From: Bacteroidales bacterium
Lineage (GTDB): Bacteria > Bacteroidota > Bacteroidia > Bacteroidales > Muribaculaceae
Length of the DNA: 64,000 nt
NCBI GenBank assembly: GCA_014800245.1
Contig: JAAVGM010000011.1
Span: 1-64,000 of the forward strand
Direction: 5' to 3'
Both the position numbers and the translations under genes were made by a program. The stretch's first letter is position 1. Each line of letters begins with the position of its first letter. The notes beneath the pieces are model-generated. The model was not told where the DNA came from, ran no database searches, and worked only from the letters and a program-made list of their open reading frames with translations. Of this stretch, positions 55,360 to 63,177 are shown in pieces.

Positions 55360-57632
55360 TTTCGCAGGATGCCCGAATCATTGTCGCCATTGTCAAACCG
55401 GGGACGGGTCGAGTTCCGATTCCTGCCAAAACTGAAATTATAAGAGAGCTTCACGGAAACGAGATTGTTCCTATCCATTACATTTGTTTCCGTGGAAGAA
55501 AAGACAGGTGCATCATTGACCGTGTATTCACTTTCCTTGAATCCATTACCGAATGGCATCGACCATTGCAGCCCTACGGAAAGATTGGTCGTCGGACGAT
55601 ATTGTGCCAATGCCGACCAGAACTGTGCCCTCGGACGGATCAACTGTCCATGGGCTACCTTCCCGGGATATTGGTAAAACAATTCAAATGTCCAATGATC
55701 AAGGTTTAAGGAAAGATTTGACATCCACTGGAAGCGATGTCCATTCCAAGAATACTCCGCATTTTTTCCTTTAACATCCGAGGCAATGATACGGTTCCAG
55801 AATGCCAGCTTCCCATTACCAAGAGGATTGATTGTTATATCGAGCATTGCACCTAAATCCCGGTAGGAAGAGAGGTTGACGAGGGTCTGAAGCATATAGT
55901 TATCTGTCAACGTGTACATGTCGCAGATCATATCCGGCGATGAGGTGAATGATGGGCGGAAAGCGAATGAAACATATTTGGAATTGAATATCACGTTCAA
56001 TCCTGCATAATGCTGCTTGTAGGGTTTCAAGGTGGAATTTCCATGATACACAAGACGAGTGTCAAGCCATTGGTCGGTCTCGCTCAACTGTGCAATGTCC
56101 GGGGCTCCTCCTGAGAATGAGTAGTTGGCAACCAGCTGCAGATTATTCAATACATACCATGAAAGATAGACTGTCGGCGTGGGGAGATATACGTTATGCG
56201 ATCTTTCCAATGAGGTTGAAGCTGTATGCAGCCAGCTAAAACCCATGTAAACACGCCATTGGATTTTATCTTTCTTCCCCATCCAGTATCCATAGCCGCC
56301 CATGCCGTTGACTGTCTGGAAGAAAGGATTAGCGGTATCGACATACTTGCTGTGCTTGTAAGCCTCAAAAATGCCAAGGTAAAAATAGCCGGCCTTGCTG
56401 TAGGGGAACTGATACTGCAGTTCGGAGAATATCCCGTCAAGATTTGTCTTGTAATCTGAATGTGAGCCGGTGAATCCTTCCATGTTCTCACGTAATTCCT
56501 GATACGCCGAGCTGTATTTCGTAGCGTAATGCTGATAATTGATATTAGCAATGATTGTTCCGGCATTCTCACCCAGGGTCTTTTCAAAATAGTTTCCCAC
56601 CCGGTATTGTGTATATCCCGAATGGAGATAGTTTGTGGCAAGGAAGGAGTCATCGTTGGAACGCACCCGCTGATTGTAGGTTCCCCCATCCCTGTTGAAT
56701 CCTATGGCTGCCTTGACGTTGTACAGAAAATTCTGTGGCTTGTTGATCTGATAAGTCAGGTTAAGACTATTGTCGTCAAGGTTCCTATGGGAATCGAGTC
56801 CCTCCTTCACCTTATTATAATTTACGCCGTCAAAATCATAATCCAGAACTTCTGTATGACGGTATTTTCTGTAATGCATGTTCTCGTTGGCATATAGAAG
56901 CGTGAATCTCGACTGTTTATAGTTGTAGTAGAGCGAAGCGGAATTTTCTCCTTTAAGCGACTGAAAGGCCTGATCCACCTCCAATGCCACGTTTCCTCCA
57001 TATATATTTGATTTCAATTGAATATCTATTACAGATGAAACACCCTGCGCCAAGAACCGGGGCGGTGGATTCTGATAGACGTTCACCTTTGCTATATCCT
57101 CTTTTGAAAGCGTCTGCACTTCCTGCATTGTGGCCTCCACACCGTCTATGAGGATCTTGACATTCTCATTTCCCTGATAGTAGAGCGCCCCACTGGGCAA
57201 CACTGTGAGATTGGGTATGATATTGAGCGATTGAAGGACATTGCTGTATCGGGCCATGTCCTTCTGACTAAGACGATAGGATGTATGTGTGTCGAAATCC
57301 TCGACATCAGCCGGGGTTATCACCACTTCCTTAAGATCCATTTCCTGCGGAAGTATTATTTTTGAATTTGAGTCGGTAATTGAGTCGATCTTAATAAGCC
57401 GTGTTGAATATCCGGATTTTGAAGATATGATATAGTTGACTTCCGAATTATTGACATTCACAATGCCGCGAGCATCTGAAATCCATTCTCCTATAGAATC
57501 ATTGGCCGCGGTATATCCTACACTCCTAACCTCCCTCAGGGGCTGCTCTGCCTCGGAAACGAACGTTATCTCTATTCCATAACATGCAATTGATGTCAGG
57601 ATAGCTAAACAGGTAAGTAGTTCTTTCATCAT
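55356..57632 (-). CDS. TonB-dependent receptor-like outer-membrane barrel protein
   Basis: This 758-residue protein has a signal peptide (1-19, ending CYG), an Ig-like/carboxypeptidase-regulatory-like N-terminal domain (~20-95), a plug (~100-215, LKEVVITPADVEDF, then ILIDGVEATMQEV) and a large beta-barrel. It resembles the 'outer membrane beta-barrel family protein' group rather than SusC, and there is no SusD partner. It lies between the GG peptide gene (25 bp upstream) and the C39 exporter (ATGA overlap). It could let the mature peptide leave through the outer membrane, or bring peptide back in. A second ATG at codon 2 could be the start. Confidence 0.85.
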   Translation of the reverse strand: MMKELLTCLAILTSIACYGIEITFVSEAEQPLREVRSVGYTAANDSIGEWISDARGIVNVNNSEVNYIISSKSGYSTRLIKIDSITDSNSKIILPQEMDLKEVVITPADVEDFDTHTSYRLSQKDMARYSNVLQSLNIIPNLTVLPSGALYYQGNENVKILIDGVEATMQEVQTLSKEDIAKVNVYQNPPPRFLAQGVSSVIDIQLKSNIYGGNVALEVDQAFQSLKGENSASLYYNYKQSRFTLLYANENMHYRKYRHTEVLDYDFDGVNYNKVKEGLDSHRNLDDNSLNLTYQINKPQNFLYNVKAAIGFNRDGGTYNQRVRSNDDSFLATNYLHSGYTQYRVGNYFEKTLGENAGTIIANINYQHYATKYSSAYQELRENMEGFTGSHSDYKTNLDGIFSELQYQFPYSKAGYFYLGIFEAYKHSKYVDTANPFFQTVNGMGGYGYWMGKKDKIQWRVYMGFSWLHTASTSLERSHNVYLPTPTVYLSWYVLNNLQLVANYSFSGGAPDIAQLSETDQWLDTRLVYHGNSTLKPYKQHYAGLNVIFNSKYVSFAFRPSFTSSPDMICDMYTLTDNYMLQTLVNLSSYRDLGAMLDITINPLGNGKLAFWNRIIASDVKGKNAEYSWNGHRFQWMSNLSLNLDHWTFELFYQYPGKVAHGQLIRPRAQFWSALAQYRPTTNLSVGLQWSMPFGNGFKESEYTVNDAPVFSSTETNVMDRNNLVSVKLSYNFSFGRNRNSTRPRFDNGDNDSGILRK

Positions 57633-57657
57633 AGGTTATAGTATTAAGTACATATTT

Positions 57658-57738
57658 TCAATCCCTCATTCCACTTCTTCCACCCTTTACTTCTTCCATT
57701 TCCTGAAAGAGTAAGCTTTCAATTTGTTTTAGTTCCAT
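57658..57738 (-). CDS. Short double-glycine leader peptide precursor with a six-residue core (new gene)
   Basis: This 26-codon ORF begins MELKQIESLLFQ and continues EMEEVKGG then RSGMRD and stop. Relative to the GG cleavage site it has Leu at -12, Glu at -8, Met at -7 and Val at -4, the hydrophobic pattern recognised by C39 peptidases. Stop codons upstream prevent extension. A perfect promoter (57806-57836) starts ~60 nt before the ATG, and the TonB-receptor gene begins 25 bp after its stop, followed by a C39 exporter. The predicted secreted product is the hexapeptide RSGMRD, far shorter than a usual bacteriocin. There is no Cys and no modification enzyme nearby. The position, leader pattern and exporter agree; expression is not proven. 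Confidence 0.78.
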   Translation of the reverse strand: MELKQIESLLFQEMEEVKGGRSGMRD

Positions 57739-57805
57739 ATTAATATGTATTTAAAAATTATTAATAACATTTTGCAAGACATTTCTTAAATTACCTTTAC
57801 ATTTG

Positions 57806-57836
57806 CAAAGATAATCAAACAAAATTTAAATGCAAA
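57806..57836 (-). promoter_or_regulatory. Promoter of the GG-peptide / TonB receptor / C39 exporter operon
   Basis: On the minus strand TTTG (57833-57836), a 19-bp spacer and TATCTTTG (57806-57813) are an exact consensus. Transcription would begin near 57799, just upstream of the small peptide ORF and after the DUF3244 gene has ended. Confidence 0.78.
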
Positions 57837-57862
57837 ATATTTCTTCTTTTTTTCAAGACTTT

Positions 57863-58213
57863 TTATTCTATCACTCCGGTTGCGATCCAGTCATCACCTT
57901 CAATCACTATGGTATGATAGTCTGATTCCGTCAGAGATATTACGGAATTCAGGCTTGGGGAATAGCCTTCCAATTCATCGGAGGCATTATACACAGATAC
58001 CTCTGCATCTACATCGTTCACGCAGAAGGTTTCGATGACATTCACATCCTCGTCGTACGTAACCTCTATAGGTAGATTAATCGGGGAGCGCAAAATTTTG
58101 TCAGAAACATCCTTCTTCTGAGTTATCTTTATTGACACCTTCTTCTGGGCTGCCTGTGACACTGTAATCGACATTGCCAATAAAGACGCGAAAATAAAAG
58201 TTCTTCTCGTCAT
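57863..58213 (-). CDS. Small secreted DUF3244-like protein
   Basis: This 116-residue protein has a signal peptide (1-21, ending SQAAQ) followed by one ~90-residue beta domain (LRSPINLPIEVTYDEDVNVIETF, then DAEVSVYNASDELEGY) of the DUF3244 type found in Bacteroidales. It has no Cys in an enzyme-like arrangement and no lipobox. Its promoter region carries direct repeats. It lies between the sensor-regulator gene and the GG-peptide operon, all on the same strand. It may be an immunity, peptide-binding or accessory protein of the system; this is inferred from position only. Confidence 0.7.
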   Translation of the reverse strand: MTRRTFIFASLLAMSITVSQAAQKKVSIKITQKKDVSDKILRSPINLPIEVTYDEDVNVIETFCVNDVDAEVSVYNASDELEGYSPSLNSVISLTESDYHTIVIEGDDWIATGVIE

Positions 58214-58233
58214 ATTTATTAAGTTTATTGGCG

Positions 58234-58241
58234 CAAAGTTA
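58234..58241 (-). promoter_or_regulatory. -7 promoter element for the DUF3244 gene
   Basis: TAACTTTG on the minus strand lies 20 bp before the ATG. Instead of a -33 TTTG at 19-21 bp, the upstream region is filled by two 15-bp direct repeats, which suggests activation or repression by a bound regulator. Confidence 0.6.
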
Positions 58242-58245
58242 CAAC

Positions 58246-58280
58246 TAATAAGTTTAACAAAAAAATAATAAGTTTAACAA
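58246..58280 (-). promoter_or_regulatory. Two exact 15-bp direct repeats, 20-bp period: likely operator
   Basis: TAATAAGTTTAACAA occurs at 58246-58260 and 58266-58280, spaced by two helical turns and directly upstream of the -7 box. Weaker related copies (AAGTCTAACA, TTGTCTAACA) follow at 58334-58343 and 58355-58364. The arrangement is that of a regulator binding the same face of DNA; the nearby LuxR-like protein is the natural candidate. Confidence 0.6.
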
Positions 58281-58383
58281 TTTTAAATTATAAAACCCTT
58301 TTAATCAATACTATAAAATTTTATTTTTTATATAAGTCTAACATAAGGCAAAAATTGTCTAACACCATCCTTCTCCTGATCCT

Positions 58384-60144
58384 CTATATATATTTCTTTA
58401 TCTGTGACTGGATATATGATCCTAAATTTTCTTCATTCTGTGATAACCCAAGTTTGGATCTTATTTCACTGCTTATAATATAATGGCGAGAGGTTTTAAG
58501 ATAGTCGCCTATTTCTTTTGCTCGCAATCCAAGAGCATAGAGACACACATAGTTCAGTTCAACTTCCGTCAGCCCGCACTCTCTGAGATGAGCCATAAAT
58601 TCCGGATTCTCTAATTCGAAAGTATTTCTCAGGTTTTTTAAAAAATATTCTTTGTTATTTTTAAAATCATTTTCCAACTTTCGATAGGACTTTGAATATT
58701 TATCGTTCGAAGTTATACCGGCTGCCAGCAGACCATTCAGCAATTCCAATCTTTCCCTCAATACTTTCCTAACCGAATCAGACAGCCTCCTTTGATCCGA
58801 TAATATTTCGCTGAGACCATCTCGTTCAGATTCAAGTTTTGTTATCTGTTCTCGAAGTTTATTTGACTCAATGATATTATTGAGCCGATCTAATTCATTT
58901 TTTGAATTTTCTTCCTTGAGCCTTAATGTTTCTATTTCAAGGCGCATGTTATCTTCCTTGAGTATTTGATTCTTTAATTTGCTGCCTCTTAACCAATATA
59001 AAACTAAAATTAGACTTATGCAGAAGAATAATAAGATACAAATTCCGGTCAACAGTATCATTCTCCTGTCATTTTTCTCCGACAAAACCTCCTTCTCCAA
59101 AGCGTAGTTCTTTTCCACGGAAGCAATTTCCTGAGAGAACGTTTTATTATTTACAGAATCGGATAATTGGATATAATTCTTTAGAGTCTGCAATGATTCA
59201 TAATAATCACCTCCCAGCTCCTCGATCTCATATTTTATAGATAGATATTTTAATCTGCTTTCCTTGTCTATTTCACCTATCTTATTCAGATTTTCTATTG
59301 CTTTTTTATACTGTCCGAGACGATCATATCCATATGCAATGTCCAGATATATTACATCATCCCAATCATGGCTCATATTATCCATAATGGAATCCAAAAA
59401 AGCTTCTGTATCTTCATTCAATGAATAATCCAAAGCATAAATTATTTTACTATGCAGGAGAGGTTGATTCCCTTCTCCATATTTTGATTCCAAGATAGTT
59501 GCAATCTTCATAAGACTATCTGCCTGTTCTTTATTGTCAAGATACATGTTTCCATTAATGGCAGACGCAAGGCAAGTCATCATTATATCAGAGTTCCCTA
59601 AATCGCTAAATATTGCATATGCTTTCAGACTATTTTGAATATATTCAGCATACATTCCTTGTTTCTCAAATAAAAATTTTTGAGCCACATACATTCTGCC
59701 TAAGGTCAAGGAGTCTGAAATGGAATTTGCAAGCTCAATACCTTTGACATAGCTTTTCATTGCCTCTTCATCCTCCTCCCTATTCTGATATATCCTCCCC
59801 TGATAATAGAGCGTGCGGAGCTTTTCATCCGGGGATCCTTTCTTGAGATAATAATCTATGGCTGGTTGTAGCAGATCGAACGAGGTGGCGTCAATATAGT
59901 TTTTGTCAAGCGCCATCGATTTCAGAAGGGCATAACGGGACCTGTCCTTCTGCGAGGAGAGGGATCCGAGGGAGATGGAGTCAAGGATGGTCATGGCAGA
60001 ATCTGGAGCAGATTCCATTAGAGATTCCGCCCTATCCATACGTGCATTCTCCTTCGGGCTGCTGAAACAGCCGGAAAGAAGTATGGCAGAAACACAACAG
60101 AGTAGTGTGCGCAGGGGTGTCGCAAATATTTGCTTTATATTCAT
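58384..60144 (-). CDS. Lipid-anchored TPR sensor with membrane span, coiled coil and LuxR-like DNA-binding end
   Basis: This 586-residue protein starts at the ATG at 60142-60144, giving a lipobox at LLSGC (Cys26). Residues ~30-350 are helical TPR-like repeats (e.g. YYQGRIYQNREEDEEAMKSY), expected outside the inner membrane. One membrane segment spans about 363-386 (LTGICILLFFCISLILVLYW). A coiled coil follows (~390-455), and the C-terminal ~60 residues (LTEVELNYVCLYALGLRAKE, then YLKTSRHYI and IRSKLGL) look like a helix-turn-helix of the LuxR/NarL kind. It could pass a periplasmic peptide signal straight to DNA without a kinase. Its own -7 box (TATCTTTG, 60175-60182) equals that of the GG-peptide operon. 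Confidence 0.8.
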   Translation of the reverse strand: MNIKQIFATPLRTLLCCVSAILLSGCFSSPKENARMDRAESLMESAPDSAMTILDSISLGSLSSQKDRSRYALLKSMALDKNYIDATSFDLLQPAIDYYLKKGSPDEKLRTLYYQGRIYQNREEDEEAMKSYVKGIELANSISDSLTLGRMYVAQKFLFEKQGMYAEYIQNSLKAYAIFSDLGNSDIMMTCLASAINGNMYLDNKEQADSLMKIATILESKYGEGNQPLLHSKIIYALDYSLNEDTEAFLDSIMDNMSHDWDDVIYLDIAYGYDRLGQYKKAIENLNKIGEIDKESRLKYLSIKYEIEELGGDYYESLQTLKNYIQLSDSVNNKTFSQEIASVEKNYALEKEVLSEKNDRRMILLTGICILLFFCISLILVLYWLRGSKLKNQILKEDNMRLEIETLRLKEENSKNELDRLNNIIESNKLREQITKLESERDGLSEILSDQRRLSDSVRKVLRERLELLNGLLAAGITSNDKYSKSYRKLENDFKNNKEYFLKNLRNTFELENPEFMAHLRECGLTEVELNYVCLYALGLRAKEIGDYLKTSRHYIISSEIRSKLGLSQNEENLGSYIQSQIKKYI

Positions 60145-60174
60145 ATCAGGTCTTTGCTCGTTTGAATTATGGTG

Positions 60175-60182
60175 CAAAGATA
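60175..60182 (-). promoter_or_regulatory. -7 promoter element for the TPR sensor-regulator
   Basis: TATCTTTG on the minus strand lies 31 bp before the chosen ATG and supports that start. It diverges from the zinc ATPase promoter at 60237-60244. Confidence 0.5.
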
Positions 60183-60236
60183 ATTAAAACTTTTAATAAA
60201 AAGAATCTTTGCACACCATGTGCAAGAATTATGAAT

Positions 60237-60244
60237 TAACTTTG
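60237..60244 (+). promoter_or_regulatory. -7 promoter element for the zinc-type P-ATPase gene
   Basis: TAACTTTG fits the -7 box. It lies inside the longest open frame (which begins at 60209), so translation should begin at the later ATG at 60269. Confidence 0.55.
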
Positions 60245-60268
60245 CATCGTAATCAAAAATCTAAGCTT

Positions 60269-62242
60269 ATGTGCAAACATTGTCATAATTCAAATCATAA
60301 TCACGATCATGGACATAGCCACGATCATAAGGGTCATTCCCATCAACACAACCATAATCACAGCCATGAACATAACCATGAGGGAGGAGAAGGCTCCATA
60401 ATTTCCACTTATGCACGCGAGATAATCACAGGCATCATATTGGTGGCCACTCTCATCATCAGCCATTATCTCCCCTCCGGATTATGGTGGATAGCTTATC
60501 TTATAGGTATCCTTCCGGTCGGCATTCCTATCGTCAGGGAGATGCTTGAATCCTGGAGAAGCGGCAGCGTGATGAATGAGTTCACACTTATGGTGGCAGC
60601 CGCTGTGGGAGCGTTCGTCATAGGAGAATACCCGGAGGGTGTGGCTGTTCTGCTTTTCTATTCCTTCGGCGAGAAAATGGAAGATACTGCCTCCGACGAT
60701 GTGAAGAGAAGAATCAAGGCACTTCTCGGTCGCCTCCCCGAAACTGCAAGGCTGAAGGATGGCAACGAATTAAAGATGGTGGATCCCGCCCAACTTCCCG
60801 TAGGTTCGATTCTTGTTGTCAATCCGGGCGAACGAGTTCCCGTAGATGCAACCCTAATGGGAAATCAGGAGGTGGATTTCGATACATCTGCTATCACAGG
60901 CGAGTCTGTGCCCCGCGCATATAAACCTGGCGAGGAATTAAGTTCAGGTATTATCCCCGTGAGCCGCGCAGTGGAAGTAAAGACAATCCGCAAGTTCTCC
61001 GATTCTTCCATGACCCGAATCATGAAGATGATTGAGGATGCTCAGGAGAGCAAATCTCCCACAGAGAATATGCTCCGCAGAATCACCCGATGGTACACCC
61101 CTATTGTCTTCGCTCTTGCCCTTCTCCTCTTCTTCGTGCCCTGGATTGTCAGCGCTGCTCAGGGCGTTGATTTCGAATGGATTAAATGGCTGCGTCGTTC
61201 TTTGGTATTCCTTGTATGTTCTTGTCCATGCGCCCTTGTGGTGAGCATCCCTTTGAGTTATTTCGCCTCTTTAGGAAATGCTTCCCGACGCGGTCTGCTA
61301 TTCAAGGGATCGAAATATGTGGATGCGATGCGCGATGTCAAGACTGTGATGTTTGACAAGACCGGCACCCTCACCACGGGCAAATTTCATGTCTCTGCAA
61401 TCTCCGGCAACGCCACGGAGGATGAGATCATCTCAGTGGCTGCCGCTCTTGATAAGGAATCGTCCCACCCCTTGGCCGTGGCTATCAATGAATATGCCGA
61501 ATCCAAGAGAATCATTCCAGCCAAAAGTGAAGGAGTGAAGACCATTTCTCATGGAATGTCGGGCATGATAGATGGCAAGGAGGCATTGGTGGGTTCTCGA
61601 TCTTTGATGAAGAGTCATAATATTGAGGTTCCGGCCTCCACTTCTGATGCGTCTGAGATATGTGTGGCGTTGGATGGAAAATATTTGGGTTCTATTTGGC
61701 TTCTTGACACAATCAAGCCTGAGGCACGCGAAGCCATACGTCAGCTCCATGCTTTGGGCGTGAAGACAGTGAAGATCCTTTCGGGCGACCATGAAGAGGC
61801 CGTGAAACGAGTGATGCGCGAGGCCGGCGCCGATGATTATTCAGCATCTCTTCTTCCTGAAGATAAACAGAGAATCATCAATGAGACTCGCGCGGCTCAT
61901 ACAGGGAAAGTGGCTTTTGTGGGTGATGGAATCAACGATGCCCCTGCCATTGCTGCTTCGGATGTGGGCGTTGCGATGGGGACACTCGGCACAGATATTG
62001 CCATGGAGAGCAGCTATGTGGTGATTGCCGGTGATTCTCTATCCAAATTGCCTGAAGCAATCCGACTTGCAAGAAAAGTGAGACGGGTTGTAATAGAAAA
62101 CGTTTCTTTTGCGTTAGGTATAAAAGCACTGGTGATGATTCTTGGTGCTTTCGGAATAGCTTCTCTTTGGGCGGCAGTGTTTGCAGATACCGGGGTTACT
62201 TTAATTACTATTGTCTGGACTCTTCTTCGCCTTAGGAAGTGA
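60269..62242 (+). CDS. Heavy-metal P1B-type ATPase, ZntA-like, with His-rich N-terminus
   Basis: This 657-residue efflux pump starts at the ATG at 60269 (MCKHCHNSNHNHDH), downstream of the promoter. The first ~40 residues contain more than 15 His and replace the usual HMA domain. The ATPase motifs are complete: TGES, the ion-channel CPC in VCSCPCALVVS, DKTGT (phosphorylated Asp), the HP motif in SSHPLAVAI, and GDGINDAP. The CPC motif plus His-rich region suggest Zn2+/Cd2+/Co2+ export. The gene is followed 34 bp later by a Fur-family regulator, a probable metal-sensing partner. Confidence 0.92.
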   Translation: MCKHCHNSNHNHDHGHSHDHKGHSHQHNHNHSHEHNHEGGEGSIISTYAREIITGIILVATLIISHYLPSGLWWIAYLIGILPVGIPIVREMLESWRSGSVMNEFTLMVAAAVGAFVIGEYPEGVAVLLFYSFGEKMEDTASDDVKRRIKALLGRLPETARLKDGNELKMVDPAQLPVGSILVVNPGERVPVDATLMGNQEVDFDTSAITGESVPRAYKPGEELSSGIIPVSRAVEVKTIRKFSDSSMTRIMKMIEDAQESKSPTENMLRRITRWYTPIVFALALLLFFVPWIVSAAQGVDFEWIKWLRRSLVFLVCSCPCALVVSIPLSYFASLGNASRRGLLFKGSKYVDAMRDVKTVMFDKTGTLTTGKFHVSAISGNATEDEIISVAAALDKESSHPLAVAINEYAESKRIIPAKSEGVKTISHGMSGMIDGKEALVGSRSLMKSHNIEVPASTSDASEICVALDGKYLGSIWLLDTIKPEAREAIRQLHALGVKTVKILSGDHEEAVKRVMREAGADDYSASLLPEDKQRIINETRAAHTGKVAFVGDGINDAPAIAASDVGVAMGTLGTDIAMESSYVVIAGDSLSKLPEAIRLARKVRRVVIENVSFALGIKALVMILGAFGIASLWAAVFADTGVTLITIVWTLLRLRK

Positions 62243-62276
62243 GGGTGTAAGGCTCCGCAATAGTTGACAATGGAAA

Positions 62277-62738
62277 ATGGATGAAAAGAATCTGATAGAA
62301 AAAATGGAAAGCCTTGGGATTCGACCCACGGCTATGAGAATAATGATCGGTCGTGTCCTGGAGACGGCCGATCATCCTGTTTCCGCTCTGGAGATAGAAC
62401 AGCAACTTGATACTGCCGATCGATCTACAATCTCCCGTACGCTCTCTTTATTCTATGAAAAGGGGTTGCTTCATTTAGTGGAAGATGGATCGGGGGCATC
62501 AAAATTTGAGTTTTGCGATGCCTTTCATGAGGAGGAGGATTCGGATATGCATCTCCATTTTCATTGTCGCAAATGCGGACGCACTCTCTGCCTGCATTCC
62601 ATTCCAGTGCCGGAAATCTCCCTTCCGGATGGCTTCATCGGAGAATCCACTAATTTCACCATCACCGGTATCTGCAATAAGTGTAACAAAGACAGTCAAA
62701 AACCTTACGGCTTCCGAAGACTAGACAAGGGAATATAG
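62277..62738 (+). CDS. Fur family metal-responsive repressor
   Basis: This 153-residue protein has a winged-helix domain (~1-85, with STISRTLSLFYEKGLLH as recognition region). The dimer/metal domain follows, with HLHFHCRKCGRTLCL (His cluster and CxxC) and GICNKCNKD (second CxxC), giving the structural zinc site of Fur/Zur/PerR. Its position after a zinc-type ATPase argues for a zinc sensor, but Zur normally represses uptake, so the exact target is uncertain. It is probably cotranscribed with the ATPase. Confidence 0.85.
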   Translation: MDEKNLIEKMESLGIRPTAMRIMIGRVLETADHPVSALEIEQQLDTADRSTISRTLSLFYEKGLLHLVEDGSGASKFEFCDAFHEEEDSDMHLHFHCRKCGRTLCLHSIPVPEISLPDGFIGESTNFTITGICNKCNKDSQKPYGFRRLDKGI

Positions 62739-62793
62739 GTAATTTGATTTTTGAGGATAAGCTATAATCATTTTAAAAAAACATTAAAATACC

Positions 62794-62827
62794 AACAATA
62801 AATTATCATTAATGATAATTTATTGTT
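62794..62827. promoter_or_regulatory. 34-bp perfect palindrome, likely HigBA operator
   Basis: Two exactly complementary 17-nt arms (62794-62810 and 62811-62827) abut the -7 box TATATTTG (62827-62834), so a bound dimer would cover the spacer and -33 region. This is typical of antitoxin autorepression. Confidence 0.75.
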
Positions 62828-62834
62828 ATATTTG
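62827..62834 (+). promoter_or_regulatory. -7 promoter element for the toxin-antitoxin genes
   Basis: TATATTTG matches TAnnTTTG 20 bp before the HigB ATG (62854). The -33 position lies inside the palindrome. Confidence 0.6.
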
Positions 62835-62853
62835 TAGCCATAATCTATAAGTT

Positions 62854-63177
62854 ATGGAAATCAATTTTGAAAATGAAGATATCCGAGAGTTCATTCTCTG
62901 TGGAAAAGCAGATAGCCGACCTTATTCCAAATGGAGGAGCAACCGACAGCTTCGCCAAGATCTGGACAAAGTGATGAGGATTCTCTCAGTTGTCGATAAT
63001 TGCTCTGAACTTCAAGCGTACAAGGCATTGCATTACGAACAACTCAAATACGACAGAAGTGGACAGAGCAGTATCAGATTGGGATTCAAAACAAAATTCA
63101 GATTGATTTTCACAGAACTCAATGATGGAATAGTCATTAATATAATAGAAATTTCCGAACACTATGGAGACAAATAA
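62854..63177 (+). CDS. higB: HigB-like mRNA interferase toxin (RelE/ParE superfamily)
   Basis: This 107-residue protein has the small RelE-fold pattern: YKALHYEQLKYDRSGQSSIR, then GFKTKFRLIFTELND, then a final strand VINIIEISEHYGDK with the conserved C-terminal His/Tyr region. Toxins of this type cut mRNA on the ribosome. It precedes the antitoxin gene and overlaps it by 14 bp, the usual order for HigBA. The palindromic operator upstream supports autoregulation. Frame and key residues appear intact. Confidence 0.85.
   Translation: MEINFENEDIREFILCGKADSRPYSKWRSNRQLRQDLDKVMRILSVVDNCSELQAYKALHYEQLKYDRSGQSSIRLGFKTKFRLIFTELNDGIVINIIEISEHYGDK

Noticed and set aside
57658..57738. Lanthipeptide or other modified RiPP
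   Set aside because: The core has no Cys, Thr or aromatic residue and only one Ser, and no LanM, radical SAM or cyclodehydratase gene is nearby.
60209..60268. Longer N-terminus of the zinc-type ATPase
   Set aside because: The -7 box at 60237-60244 lies inside it, so transcription would begin after the first two possible start codons.
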